This document shows, one piece after another, positions 24,372-33,062 of a DNA stretch of 33,062 bases. This stretch comes from Chloroflexota bacterium (GTDB taxonomy: Bacteria; Chloroflexota; Dehalococcoidia; Lucifugimonadales; Lucifugimonadaceae), in assembly GCA_022574675.1 (NCBI GenBank), contig JACZRO010000013.1, positions 1 through 33,062 on the forward strand, written 5' to 3'. Made by a program: the position numbers and the translations under genes. Positions within the stretch are counted from its first letter, which is position 1; every line of letters begins with the position of its first letter. The notes below the pieces were generated by a model that searched no databases, was not told the DNA's origin, and worked only from the letters and a program-made list of their open reading frames with translations.

Positions 24372-27067
24372 GCGCCGAACCGCTTCGCCTCCCCGACGCG
24401 AGCCGAATGGATTTGATCGGGCCTGTTCGCCGCGGCGCGGTGTTTGCGGGCCGGGTCGCGGGCGTTCGCGGCATTGAGGGGTTGATCACTTACGCCCTCC
24501 TCGGCCTGATGGTGACCGTCGTCGCCTGGTCCGTCCAGCTGGCCGACTGGGGAGACTCCCCGGTGCTTATCTGGACGATGCTCGCCGGCGCGGCGCTGGG
24601 CGTCGCTTTCGCTCGCCCCACAGTCCTGTGGCCACTGCGCCACCTCATCGGGATACTGGCCGGCGTGCCCTTCGTCATCTGGCAAGTCTCATCCAGCGCG
24701 GCCGGTGCGAACGTCATCGCCCGATTCGGCGACACCTTGAACCGGCTTGATATATGGATAGACATCGCGCGAAGCGAAGGCATAAGCACCGACCCGCTGC
24801 CGTTCAGCGTCTTTCTTTCCATCATTGCCTGGGTTCTCGCGTACGCCTCGGGCTGGAGCCTGTTCAAGTGGCGGTCTCCGTGGGCGCCGTCATTCATCCT
24901 GGGTATCGCAATCCTCACCAACCTGAGCTACAGGTTCGGCCAGTTCGAGTACACCTTTTACTTTTTCGCCGCGATCGCGATCGCCATGTTTGCCCACCTC
25001 ACGCTCGTTAATACCCGCCGCAGGTGGGACCGCGCCGGGATCCAGTACTCACACGGGATCAGCTTAGACAGCATCGTCGTACCGATCGTGGTCGGCGCGA
25101 TGGTCGTGCTGATCGCTGGCCTGGCGCCCATGTACAAGATCAGGCCGGATATCGTCGACCGCGCATGGGGGGCGATGAAAGATCCCTGGCGTGACAGGCT
25201 GGAAGACCACGCATTACGGCTGTTCCCAAATGTCGGCGGCGTCGGATCGGGCGAGTTGCGCGCCTTTGACCAGGTCCTCGCGTTCAAGGGGCGGGTTCGG
25301 TTCAATGACGAGCCCCTCTTCTTCCTCGAGTCACCTTACGAGACGCTTCACCCGGCACGCGCCTATTCCGTGTACACGTCGCAGGGCTGGCTGGCCGGGC
25401 CCGTCAACGATGTCCGGCGATTACCGACCGAATCGCTGCCCCTTGAGGGAACCCTGCTCGAGAGGATCGCCGTCGAGCAACGCATCTTCTCGGCCGAAGC
25501 TGAACTGGGGTTCGCCATCCCCGGCGACTACACACTCAGCGTCGACCGTCCGTACATATCGGAAGAACTGCCTCACCTCGAGGTCCGGCTGAACATGATC
25601 GAGGGCACCCTCGATCCGAACCTTCCCCTGGACGTCCGCGTCTACGCCGACGATCTTCGGGAGATCTACGTCGACCCGTCTTTTCTCGGGATCGATCTGG
25701 TCGAGGACGTGATCGAGGATCTCTTGCCTCCCGACCTGGAGATAGTCGATTTCGAGGAGAAGAACGGGGCCCTGAAATGGGTCAGCGTGGAGCGTGTTAC
25801 CGGGCCGGTTTTTGACCAGGTTGCGGTCCGCTTTGTGGAACGCGCGGAGCCCGGCGAGCCGGTGGTCGTGCAACGGCTGATATCGCAAGCGACCGAATCC
25901 CAGCTCGATGCTGCCGGAACGGACTACCCGCTCTGGGTCACGGACCGTTACCTCCAGTTGCCCGACACACTGCCGCCGGAAGTCGCCGATCTTGCTGCGG
26001 AGATCGTCACCGAAGCTAGCGCCGTCACGCCGTTCCAGAAAGCCGACGCCATAGCGGAGCGCCTCCGCAGTTTCGGATACAGCCAGGACATTGAGGGTCC
26101 CGGACCTGAGCAGGATGGCGTTGCATATTTCCTGTTCGATACCGTTCTTGAGCCATGCCCGGAGAGCGCCGGTGGTGGACCGGGGTGTGACGAGGCTGGC
26201 CCCAAGGGCTACTCCCAGTATTTTGCCTCGGCCCTCGCCGTGATGCTGCGTTCTCAGGACATACCGGCGCGCATGGTGTCCGGATTCAAATCAGGCGAGT
26301 TCGACCCGACGCGATCTGGTTTCCTGATCCGGGACTTCGATAGCCACGGCTGGGCGCAGGCCTACTTCCCCGGTTACGGCTGGATCGATCTGGAATCCAC
26401 ACCCGGCGCGCCGCGGCTGGTCCGCGGCACGCTTCCCGAGCTGGAGGTCGCTGGATTCGGCAGCGTCGGCACGTTCGCGGCCGGACCTGACCCCTTCTCA
26501 GAAGTCGGTGAAGTGGAGCTAGGGACTGGACCCGGTCCAGACCTTGACGAACTGCTCAGATTGGCGGGCCGAGACACCGCGACCCCGGCCTGGCCGTTCG
26601 TCGCTGGCCTCATTGTCGTCCTTACGGTTGCCGGCGGCGTGCTCGCATGGCGCTGGCGCTTCTGGGCGATGTCCCCTACCGGCCGCGCCTACGCGGGTAT
26701 GTCCCGATTGGGCTGGCTGGCTGGGGCCGGCCGGCGTCGGCCAGAAACCCCGATGGAGTACGCGCTTCGGCTGGGGGAGTCAGCGCGTGATGCCGACGAG
26801 GGCGCACAGGTGATAGCAAAGGCCTTTGAGCTTGAAGCGTACGGCGGCCGCGAGGTTCCCGAAGAGGTGCATGAAGAGGTCAGATCAGAGTGGCCCGCGG
26901 TCCGCTGGGCTCTGGTCCGCCGCTCGCTGCTCCGCCTCATACGCGTCAGGCCGCGGCCCCCGCTCAGGGTCGTGATGGCGGAGCCTGTGGAACGCCCGCT
27001 GTACTCCAGGCTGACGGCGTCGGAGCCTGCAACGGCGGATGTATCGGGGCCAAATGCCGGTGCTTGA
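24368..27067 (+). CDS. TgpA-like transglutaminase-domain membrane protein with Ser at the nucleophile position
   Basis: An 899-residue membrane protein: about six to seven N-terminal membrane segments (residues ~38-255), a large extracytoplasmic part including a transglutaminase-like domain (~585-680), a C-terminal membrane segment (~743-763) and a cytosolic DUF4129-like tail (EAYGGREVPEEV). In active members the core reads G-x-C-x-(Y/H)-F, then HAW, then D-P-T-P. Here it reads KGYSQYFASALAVMLRS (Ser616, codon TCC at 26213), DSHGW (His660) and DLESTP (Glu676). The nucleophile is Ser, one base from Cys, and Asp has become Glu. An unusual stretch with two cysteines (C597, C607) precedes it. Start is TTG overlapping the DUF58 stop. 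It may be non-catalytic, or the base could be a sequencing error. Confidence 0.88.
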   Translation: MSAEPLRLPDASRMDLIGPVRRGAVFAGRVAGVRGIEGLITYALLGLMVTVVAWSVQLADWGDSPVLIWTMLAGAALGVAFARPTVLWPLRHLIGILAGVPFVIWQVSSSAAGANVIARFGDTLNRLDIWIDIARSEGISTDPLPFSVFLSIIAWVLAYASGWSLFKWRSPWAPSFILGIAILTNLSYRFGQFEYTFYFFAAIAIAMFAHLTLVNTRRRWDRAGIQYSHGISLDSIVVPIVVGAMVVLIAGLAPMYKIRPDIVDRAWGAMKDPWRDRLEDHALRLFPNVGGVGSGELRAFDQVLAFKGRVRFNDEPLFFLESPYETLHPARAYSVYTSQGWLAGPVNDVRRLPTESLPLEGTLLERIAVEQRIFSAEAELGFAIPGDYTLSVDRPYISEELPHLEVRLNMIEGTLDPNLPLDVRVYADDLREIYVDPSFLGIDLVEDVIEDLLPPDLEIVDFEEKNGALKWVSVERVTGPVFDQVAVRFVERAEPGEPVVVQRLISQATESQLDAAGTDYPLWVTDRYLQLPDTLPPEVADLAAEIVTEASAVTPFQKADAIAERLRSFGYSQDIEGPGPEQDGVAYFLFDTVLEPCPESAGGGPGCDEAGPKGYSQYFASALAVMLRSQDIPARMVSGFKSGEFDPTRSGFLIRDFDSHGWAQAYFPGYGWIDLESTPGAPRLVRGTLPELEVAGFGSVGTFAAGPDPFSEVGEVELGTGPGPDLDELLRLAGRDTATPAWPFVAGLIVVLTVAGGVLAWRWRFWAMSPTGRAYAGMSRLGWLAGAGRRRPETPMEYALRLGESARDADEGAQVIAKAFELEAYGGREVPEEVHEEVRSEWPAVRWALVRRSLLRLIRVRPRPPLRVVMAEPVERPLYSRLTASEPATADVSGPNAGA

Positions 27068-27629
27068 GTACGACATATTCGAGACCGCCTTCGGATGGAT
27101 TGGCGTCGTAGCGTCACAGAACGGGATCCGGCGGTTGACGCTGCCGGAGCGGAGCCGCGCCGACGCCGAGGCCGAGCTGGGCGGATCGATCCAGGGAGCG
27201 GTGCAAGATTCATCTCGGTTCTGCGAACTACGCGCAAGACTTGACCGGTATTTCTCTGGAGAGCCTGAAGACCTGACGCGGGAGGAGATCGATCTCGGAG
27301 ATCCCGAGTTTTTCACCAGGGTGCGCGCCGCATGCCGCACCATACCCGCCGGTGAGACACGAACCTATTCCTGGCTGGCCCGCGTCGCCGGGCGGCCAAA
27401 CGCCTCGCGAGCGGCGGGGCAGGCCATGGCCCGGAACCCGGTGCCGTTGCTGGTGCCGTGCCACCGTGTAGTCGGCAGCGACGGCCGGCTCCACGGATTC
27501 GGGGGAGGCATCGGTCTGCCGCTCAAAGCGCGCCTGTTGCAACTCGAAGGCTTTCCGGGAATCCCGGAGCGAACCTGGGAAGGTGAGCAACTCTCGCTGT
27601 CTGATTGGGCGAACCAGCGCGTCAGCTAG
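27054..27629 (+). CDS. ogt: Methylated-DNA--[protein]-cysteine S-methyltransferase
   Basis: A ~191-residue suicide DNA-repair protein that takes the methyl group from O6-methylguanine onto its own cysteine. The active site is PCHRV (C136), preceded by the DNA-binding helix segment (TYSWLARVAGRPNASRAAGQAMARNPVPLLV) and followed by GFGGGIGLPLKARLLQLEG. The second ATG (27054, MPVLEYDIFET) is chosen because it matches family N-termini; an ATG at 27039 would add five residues. It overlaps the end of the transglutaminase-like gene by 14 bp and its stop overlaps the convergent DUF2007-type gene by 4 bp. Confidence 0.94.
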   Translation: MPVLEYDIFETAFGWIGVVASQNGIRRLTLPERSRADAEAELGGSIQGAVQDSSRFCELRARLDRYFSGEPEDLTREEIDLGDPEFFTRVRAACRTIPAGETRTYSWLARVAGRPNASRAAGQAMARNPVPLLVPCHRVVGSDGRLHGFGGGIGLPLKARLLQLEGFPGIPERTWEGEQLSLSDWANQRVS

Positions 27630-27889
27630 CCGTTATCGCCCGGCTCGCCTGGATCATCCGGACTATCTGGCGCGCGCCCGGGAAGCCTGACCATCGTCTC
27701 GAGGGTGTTGAGCGCGTCCTTCGCGTCTTCCTCCGGGGCGACCAGCCTCACCGGCGCAGCGGAGACGCCCAGGAAACCGTATGTATCGCCCGCCCTCAAC
27801 TGGCACTTGATGCGCGCCTGAGAGAGCAGGTCCTGCCACATCTCCGCCGTCAACTGGTCCGGCGCTGTGGCGAAAACGACCCACTTCAT
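27626..27889 (-). CDS. DUF2007-type small protein
   Basis: An 87-residue cytosolic protein matching the DUF2007 ('putative signal transducing protein') pattern: MKWVVFATAPDQLTAEMWQDLLSQARIKCQL, a GDTYGFLGVSAAPVRLVAPEEDAKDAL core and a disordered acidic tail (PDSPDDPGEPGDNG). The role of the family is unknown; members usually fold as a small alpha/beta domain. It is nine bases downstream of the dnaE stop, on the same strand, so it is likely co-transcribed with dnaE. Confidence 0.75.
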   Translation of the reverse strand: MKWVVFATAPDQLTAEMWQDLLSQARIKCQLRAGDTYGFLGVSAAPVRLVAPEEDAKDALNTLETMVRLPGRAPDSPDDPGEPGDNG

Positions 27890-27898
27890 GCGCCTAGC

Positions 27899-30800
27899 TT
27901 ACGCCGGAGCGACGCTGGCCGCCCCCGGCATCAGGACGTTCTCGCTCCCAATCAACTCACCCAGGTTGGTGGCGAGTTCTTCGCAGGGCTCGATGGCGAA
28001 CGGCATTTCCAGCGTGATGATCCGATCTTCCGTCGCGATCTCGAGCATGAACGGGTGGTTGCCCTTGTAGTTCAACAGCAGGCGGATGATGTCCTCAAAG
28101 CGGTACTTGTCCTCTGCCGCTGAACCGGTCTCCATCACCCGTATCGAGAGACGCTGCGCCTGTACGGACGGGGCCGCGGGCGGAACGGGAGACGTGAGTC
28201 CCGGGTGAGCGCCGTTGCCGTTGGACAGACCGTTTGTGCCGGATGATCCGTTGGCCGGCGCAGAGAACTGCGCTTCGCTCTCCGCCATCGCTTTCGCAGG
28301 CGAGACGCCGTTCCCGGGGTTTCTGGGATTTGCGGTATTTGAAGGTGCGGGCGGCGCCGCCACCGCCGGGCTGATCGCCGCGTCCGGCTCAGCCGGGTCG
28401 TTGTTCGTCAATGTTTCAGAATCTTCCTGTCCGGGCAATCGATACTCCCGAGCCTCTTCGACCGATATTGATACGCGGCCTTCGCGTTCGCGTACCGACC
28501 CGGTCAACGACACGAAAGTCCCCTGTTTCCAGAGATCTTCGGTCACCGCCAGGACGTTGGACCACACGACAAGTTCAATGTCACCGCCCAGCAGGCCGAA
28601 CTGGATGGAGACGAAACGGTCTCCCTTGCGCGTCGTTAGCTCGCGCACGATGCCGACCTGTCCGACGGAAGACTTGCGCTGGCCGGCAAGGTCCGGCGTC
28701 AGCTGATTGGCGAACACGATCGACTCGTTCTGCAACTGGTACATGGCCCGCGTGATCGGGTTCTCGCTGATCTCGACGCCGAGAAGCTCACGCTCCCAGA
28801 GCGTTCGCTCGTGGCTGGTAACGTCACCCGTCTCAGGCAACTCCAGGGCGGGCAGCGGCGTGTCGACCGAATCCCCGAGCATGTCGAACATCGTGCTCTG
28901 CCCGGAGTCTCTCAACTCGGTCTCGCGTCGGATCAACGCCAGGATCCGGTCCAGCCCTTCAAGCAGGACGCCGCGGTCCCCCAGCCGATCGAAGGCGCCG
29001 ACCTTCACCAGGCTCTCGAGCGCGCGTTTGTTCAGTTTGCCGAAATCGACACGCTTGCAGAAGTCCTCGATCGATTCGAAAGGCCCGCCAATCCCGCGTT
29101 CCTCGATGATGGGCTCTACCGCCCCGGCGCCCACGTTCTTCACGGCCGCCATGCCAAATCGGATCGCGTCCCCATCGTCGGCCCTGTCGACCGAGAAACC
29201 GACGTGAGCGCGGTTGACGTCCGGCGCCAGCACCTGGATACCCAGGCGTCGGCACTCGCCGATGGCGGCCGTGAGCTTGTCTGGCGCGCCCGTCGCCGCG
29301 TCCAGGAAAGCCACCATGTATTCGACCGTGTAATTAGCCTTCAGGTACGCAGTCCAGTACGACACCATCGCGTAGCAGACGCTGTGCGCCTTGTTGAAGG
29401 CGTATCCAGCGAAAGGCTCGATCAGATCGAACATCTGCTGCGAGAGTTCCGGCGTGTATCCGTTGGCGATGCCGCCGGCGATGAACTTCTCTCTCTCCGC
29501 GGCCATCACAGCCGGGATCTTCTTGCCCATCGCCTTTCGGAGAATGTCCGCTTCGCCCAGCGTATAGCCGCCGAAACGTTGCGCTATGAGCAGCACCTGG
29601 TCCTGGTAGACGACCACCCCGTAGGTCTCTTCAAGAAGGTCCCGCAAGTCGTCGTGCGGGTAAGTGATCTCGGTACGGCCATGCTTGGAGTCGATGAACC
29701 GGCCGATATGTTCCATCGGCCCGGGCCTGTACAGGGCGATCATGGCGGCCACGTCCATCACCGAGCTCGGACGGAGTTCCTTGATGTAGCGCCGCATCCC
29801 GGAGCTTTCAAGCTGGAACACGCCCGACGTCTCACCGGACGAGAGCAGGTCGTATGTCGCTGAATCGTCAAGGGGTATCCCGGGGAGCGTCAGGTTCTCG
29901 CCGCGCGTCTCGGCGATCAGCTTGAGCGAACGGTCCAGGATGGTGAGGTTGGTAAGCCCCAGGAAGTCCATCTTGAGCAAACCGAGGTCCGCGAGGGGTC
30001 CCATCGGGTACTGCGTGGTCGGCACCGCGTTAGCGTCCGAGCCGGTCGCCCGAGCGAGCGGTACGTAATCGGTGAGCGGCTCCTCGGTAATCATCACGCC
30101 GGCGGCGTGGGTGCTGGCGTGACGCACGGTGCCCTCAAGCCCGAGCGCGAGTTCCAGTAACCGTTGCCCCTGACCGCCGGCTGACGCGGCCTGTGTCAGC
30201 TCCGGGGTTTCCGAGATTGCGGCGTCAAGCGTGATGTGCAGGCGGGTCGGGATAAGACGGGCTATCCGGTCCACTTCGGAAAGGTCCATGCCCAGCGCCC
30301 GGCCGACGTCGCGCACAGCCGCCTTGGCCCCGAGGGTGCCGAAGGTCACGATCTGCGCCACATGTCCGTCGCCGTACTTGTCCAGGCAATACCGGATGAC
30401 CTCTTCACGGCGATCGTCCTGGAAGTCCATGTCGATATCCGGCATCTCACGCCGCTCGATGTTCAGGAATCGCTCGAACACGAGCCGCATGGCGAGCGGG
30501 TCGATCTCGGTCACGCCCAGGCAGTACAGGACCAGGCTTGCGGCTGCGCTCCCCCGGACCCCGAACACGATTTCCTGCCGATGGACGAAGTTGGCGATGT
30601 CCCATACGACGAGGAAGTAGTCCGGGAACCCCGTCGCCTCGATCACTTCCATTTCGTACGCGAGCCGGTCCCTGACGACCTGGTCCGCGTTCGGATAGCG
30701 GCGCTCCAACCCCTCTTCACACAGGCGGGCCAGGTATTCGAGCGCCGGCTCACCGTTCGGCGTCTGGAAGCGCGGCATCCGGCTCTGTGTGAAGTCGATC

Positions 30801-31615
30801 TCGAGGTCGCAGGCTTCGGCGATCCGGCCGCTGTTCTCTATCGCCTCGGGAAGCTCGGGGAAGAGGGCCGCCATCTCGTCTTCCGATCGAAGATAGAAGG
30901 TCGGGTCTTCCATCCGCATCCGATTGCGATCGTCGACCAGCGAGTTGGTCTGGATACACAACAGGATGTCGTGGAGCTCATGGTCCTCGGGGTGCGTGTA
31001 GTGATTGTCGTTCGTGGCGACGAGCGGCGTTCCACTCTCTTTCGCCAACTCCACTACGGCCTGGTTCATCGCGAGCTGATCCGGGATTTTTTCGTGCCAC
31101 ATCACCTCGAGGTAGTAGTCGTCCCCGAAGACCTGGCGGTACCAGTCGACCGTCTCTCGCGCCAGGTCCATCTGGCCGCGTACGACGTGTGTGCCTACCT
31201 CGCCGGAAAGACACCCGGAGAGCACCACGAGACCCTCCGAGTGCTCCTCAAGAAGTTCGCGGTCCATTCGTGGACGGTAGTAGAACCCTTCGAGGTGAGA
31301 CTTGCTGACGAGCTGGAGAAGGTTCTTGTAACCGGCCTCGTTCTTCGCGAGCACAGTCAGGTGGTACGGGGACCGGTCGCCGGGGTCCCGGGTCATGTGG
31401 CTGCCCGGCGCGACGTATCCCTCGACGCCGATGATCGGTTTGATGCCGGCGGCCCGGCACGCGCGGTAAAAATCGATAGCGCCGTACATCACCCCGTGGT
31501 CCGTCAACGCAAGGGCGGTCTGCCCGAGCTCCGCGGCCCTCTGCGCCATGTCCGTGACCGAACTCAGGCCATCGAGAAGGCTGTACTCGGAATGATTGTG
31601 AAGATGTGCGAACAA
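27899..31615 (-). CDS. dnaE: DNA polymerase III alpha subunit (replicative polymerase)
   Basis: A 1238-residue replicative polymerase. The PHP domain opens the protein ([26 protein letters not shown]206/D211 region) with most metal ligands kept, so a proofreading or phosphoesterase activity is possible. Palm-domain aspartates are D393 and D395 ([11 protein letters not shown]), with a third in LLKMDFLGL; the fingers region has [11 protein letters not shown] and [11 protein letters not shown]. An OB fold (about 985-1075, [17 protein letters not shown]) is followed by an Ala/Pro/Asn/Gly-rich linker and a C-terminal domain. Start is TTG at 31615, preceded by AGAGG at a long spacing, so the start is slightly uncertain. 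A consensus DnaA box lies ~205 bp upstream. Confidence 0.97.
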   Translation of the reverse strand: MFAHLHNHSEYSLLDGLSSVTDMAQRAAELGQTALALTDHGVMYGAIDFYRACRAAGIKPIIGVEGYVAPGSHMTRDPGDRSPYHLTVLAKNEAGYKNLLQLVSKSHLEGFYYRPRMDRELLEEHSEGLVVLSGCLSGEVGTHVVRGQMDLARETVDWYRQVFGDDYYLEVMWHEKIPDQLAMNQAVVELAKESGTPLVATNDNHYTHPEDHELHDILLCIQTNSLVDDRNRMRMEDPTFYLRSEDEMAALFPELPEAIENSGRIAEACDLEIDFTQSRMPRFQTPNGEPALEYLARLCEEGLERRYPNADQVVRDRLAYEMEVIEATGFPDYFLVVWDIANFVHRQEIVFGVRGSAAASLVLYCLGVTEIDPLAMRLVFERFLNIERREMPDIDMDFQDDRREEVIRYCLDKYGDGHVAQIVTFGTLGAKAAVRDVGRALGMDLSEVDRIARLIPTRLHITLDAAISETPELTQAASAGGQGQRLLELALGLEGTVRHASTHAAGVMITEEPLTDYVPLARATGSDANAVPTTQYPMGPLADLGLLKMDFLGLTNLTILDRSLKLIAETRGENLTLPGIPLDDSATYDLLSSGETSGVFQLESSGMRRYIKELRPSSVMDVAAMIALYRPGPMEHIGRFIDSKHGRTEITYPHDDLRDLLEETYGVVVYQDQVLLIAQRFGGYTLGEADILRKAMGKKIPAVMAAEREKFIAGGIANGYTPELSQQMFDLIEPFAGYAFNKAHSVCYAMVSYWTAYLKANYTVEYMVAFLDAATGAPDKLTAAIGECRRLGIQVLAPDVNRAHVGFSVDRADDGDAIRFGMAAVKNVGAGAVEPIIEERGIGGPFESIEDFCKRVDFGKLNKRALESLVKVGAFDRLGDRGVLLEGLDRILALIRRETELRDSGQSTMFDMLGDSVDTPLPALELPETGDVTSHERTLWERELLGVEISENPITRAMYQLQNESIVFANQLTPDLAGQRKSSVGQVGIVRELTTRKGDRFVSIQFGLLGGDIELVVWSNVLAVTEDLWKQGTFVSLTGSVREREGRVSISVEEAREYRLPGQEDSETLTNNDPAEPDAAISPAVAAPPAPSNTANPRNPGNGVSPAKAMAESEAQFSAPANGSSGTNGLSNGNGAHPGLTSPVPPAAPSVQAQRLSIRVMETGSAAEDKYRFEDIIRLLLNYKGNHPFMLEIATEDRIITLEMPFAIEPCEELATNLGELIGSENVLMPGAASVAPA

Positions 31616-31811
31616 GGCGCGCGAGGACCTCTTTGTTCCCGATTTCGGCGGGGTGAGGACGGCCGCCCGACCGTGACGATCTTAAGCCTAGAACCGCTCG
31701 CCCCCCAGCGGAAGTACCGGCAGTCACTGGGGTCTCGACTATAGCCCGCGGGCCGGTCCCGCGTCGAGTCTAGATCGCCCCTAAATGTTGTTGTGAGGGA
31801 CCGTCACGTCA

Positions 31812-31828
31812 CCACAGCTTGTGGATAA
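31812..31828. promoter_or_regulatory. Consensus DnaA box upstream of dnaE
   Basis: TGTGGATAA at 31820-31828 is the exact reverse complement of the DnaA box TTATCCACA. It is embedded in a short palindrome CCACA-gct-TGTGG (31812-31824). Only one perfect box is seen in the 261-bp gap between dnaE and the RDD gene, so it is more likely a regulatory site than an origin. Confidence 0.5.
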
Positions 31829-31876
31829 CTGTGTGCGTGCGACGCCGCGCCCAGGCCAGGTTCTTACTCTCGTTTC

Positions 31877-32542
31877 CTACTCAAGCTCGCCCGGAGCGAC
31901 CAGGAATACTGATAACAACAACATCGCGACGATAATTGCAGCGCTGACCCAGAACCAGGTTTTCGCGGTGGATGAACTGGTCGCCGGCAGACCATCCACT
32001 TCTGGCCCCGCCTTCACAACGTACGTGCCGAGCCACCTGTCGTGCCATGTCCTTCGATCGCGGTCCGAGTACGCGGTCCAGAACCCGGCGCCAAACACCA
32101 CCAGGCTGATCAATGAGGCCAGGGTCCGGGTCCACATGTGATAGAAACCGGCCAGCTCGCCCGTGTCTCTGATCACCCTCACTCCCAGGATACGCGCCCC
32201 GATATCCTGTCCGCGCCGATACAGGGTCATGTTCCAGATGAAGGTCGCGATCGACACGGCAACACCGATGACCGGCACGTACGAGAGCAACCCGATCGCC
32301 GGGTTGCTTATCGCCCAGGCGCGTGTCCGGCTTCCCATCGACGCGAGTTCTCCCGGGACCACGCCGGGGTCGGGATGGAATACGGGCGGTCGGTCATCAC
32401 CGGCGTAGTGGGGCGCGACGGGTTCCTGCGTGACAGGTACCGCGGCCCCGCACTCCCGGCATAAGTTCGCCCCCGGGATCACCGGAGCATCGCACCGGCC
32501 GCAAATATCTGGGTCTGAGTTCGAGTCCCGGGGCGTCAACAT
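31877..32542 (-). CDS. RDD-family membrane protein with N-terminal zinc ribbon
   Basis: A 221-residue protein. A cytosolic zinc ribbon (C14-x2-C17 ... C28-x2-C31, CGRCDAP/CRECGA) is followed by a Pro-rich linker and an RDD domain with about three membrane segments: GLLSYVPVIGVAVSIATFIW, the TLASLISLVVFGAGFW segment and a final WFWVSAAIIVAMLLLSVFLV. RDD motif residues include YRRGQDIGARILGVRVI and RRTWHDRWLGT. Some RDD proteins are linked to ion or stress responses, but the function is not established for most, including this one. ATG start; 261 bp upstream of the dnaE start on the opposite side of the DnaA box, same strand. Confidence 0.88.
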   Translation of the reverse strand: MLTPRDSNSDPDICGRCDAPVIPGANLCRECGAAVPVTQEPVAPHYAGDDRPPVFHPDPGVVPGELASMGSRTRAWAISNPAIGLLSYVPVIGVAVSIATFIWNMTLYRRGQDIGARILGVRVIRDTGELAGFYHMWTRTLASLISLVVFGAGFWTAYSDRDRRTWHDRWLGTYVVKAGPEVDGLPATSSSTAKTWFWVSAAIIVAMLLLSVFLVAPGELE

Positions 32543-32609
32543 TGTGCGGCCCGTGCGGCGTGTTCAACCGGCTCCACGGGCGCCTGCACGCGGTGCTGGT
32601 CTGCTGACC

Positions 32610-33062
32610 CTATGATTCTTCGAACCGTCTCAGCACCAGGCAGGCGTTCTGGCCGCCAAAGCCAAAGCTGTTTGACAGGACCGTGTTGACGTTCACTTCC
32701 CGAGCGACGTTTGGCACGTAGTCCAGGTCGCAATCCGGGTCCGGGTTCTCGTAATTGATCGTCGGGTGAATCACCCCGTCCCGTATCGTGCGCAGCGCTG
32801 CGGCGGCTTCCAATCCTCCCGATGCGCCAAGGGAGTGGCCGATCATCGACTTGGTGGAGCTGATCGGCGTTGTCGCGGCGGACTCGCCGAACACTTTCTT
32901 GATGGCGCGCGTCTCTGCTGCGTCGTTGACCGGCGTGGAAGTGCCGTGGGCGTTTATGTAGTCGATGTCGCCCGGCCCGATGCCCGCATCGTCGAGCGCC
33001 ATCTGCATGGCTCGAACAGCGCCCGCGCCGTCCTCGGGCGGATGGACCAGGTGATGAGCGTC
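32610..33062 (-). CDS. fabF: Beta-ketoacyl-ACP synthase II, C-terminal part (5' end outside window)
   Basis: The frame runs from the right edge to TAG at 32610 (150 codons), so only the C-terminal third is seen. Condensing-enzyme motifs are present: [10 protein letters not shown] (first active-site His), then [13 protein letters not shown] with the catalytic Lys and second His, and [17 protein letters not shown] at the end, the usual thiolase-fold closure. The nucleophilic Cys lies beyond the window. FabF elongates acyl-ACP chains in fatty acid synthesis; FabB-type enzymes differ in details not visible here, but the [13 protein letters not shown] form fits FabF best. It lies 67 bp upstream of the RDD gene on the same strand. 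Confidence 0.93.
   Translation of the reverse strand, partial: DAHHLVHPPEDGAGAVRAMQMALDDAGIGPGDIDYINAHGTSTPVNDAAETRAIKKVFGESAATTPISSTKSMIGHSLGASGGLEAAAALRTIRDGVIHPTINYENPDPDCDLDYVPNVAREVNVNTVLSNSFGFGGQNACLVLRRFEES

Noticed and set aside
28811-29863. Plus-strand ORF of 350 codons
   Set aside because: Antisense of the conserved dnaE polymerase region; no recognisable motifs.
30236-31744. Plus-strand ORF of 502 codons
   Set aside because: Antisense shadow of dnaE caused by high G/C at third positions.
32512-32532. T-loop-like GTTCGAGTCC sequence
   Set aside because: It lies inside the RDD-protein start region and no cloverleaf can be drawn around it.
1-33062. CRISPR array or complete IS element
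   Set aside because: No regularly spaced repeats of CRISPR length and no transposase or integrase frame seen; the repeats found are short palindromes inside genes.

Overview
The window comes from a GC-rich bacterium with dense gene packing, many TTG/GTG starts, short stop/start overlaps and CCA-encoding tRNA genes. The overall gene style (DnaE with a TTG start, giant kinase-ATPase-TPR proteins, a cyclase-family hydrolase, MoxR/DUF58/transglutaminase operon, dispersed palindromic repeats inside genes) suggests a Chloroflexota-like lineage such as Dehalococcoidia/SAR202. That is an inference from gene content, not a demonstrated placement. The first ~2 kb is visibly more A/T-rich than the rest.

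Layout. 1-3162 (minus): a truncated NAD-dependent epimerase, a GNAT-like acyltransferase and RNase D, joined by overlapping stop/start codons. 3208-6703 (minus): a prophage packaging remnant (zinc ribbon, large terminase, small unknown, portal) behind a promoter whose -10 abuts a perfect GAAC-N4-GTTC LexA-type operator. 6770-11892: lipoprotein, cyclase-family hydrolase, membrane protein, M20 peptidase, a frameshifted phage-like fragment and a 1-Cys peroxiredoxin. 12211-21171 (minus): two very large paralogous Ser/Thr kinase-AAA ATPase-TPR proteins, with a degraded third copy, a tRNA-Phe 3'-half (candidate attachment site), a terminator and a small MerB-like gene between them. 21353-27629 (plus): tRNA-Leu, tRNA-Arg, tRNA-Val, then MoxR, DUF58, transglutaminase-like membrane protein and Ogt. 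27626-33062 (minus): a DUF2007-type protein, DnaE, an RDD membrane protein and a truncated FabF.

The most notable observation is the gene at 16446-17126. It is a single 227-codon frame encoding a MerB-like (alkylmercury lyase family) protein, interrupted only by two in-frame TGA codons (codons 92 and 157). Both fall where I expect cysteines in this family, and they lie very close in position and spacing to the catalytic Cys96 and Cys159 of MerB. The second TGA is followed 19 nt later by a 7-bp hairpin with a GGUC loop, a good match to the bacterial SECIS pattern. I interpret it as a candidate double-selenocysteine MerB-like protein, probably co-transcribed with the kinase gene just upstream. 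No selenocysteine machinery gene lies in the window, so this remains a hypothesis.

A second theme is genes altered by repeats or decay: a repeat cluster inserted in frame in the terminase linker, a two-palindrome element inserted in frame in one kinase but absent from its paralog, a transglutaminase domain with Ser in place of the catalytic Cys, and phage and tRNA fragments that together look like the remains of an integrated element.
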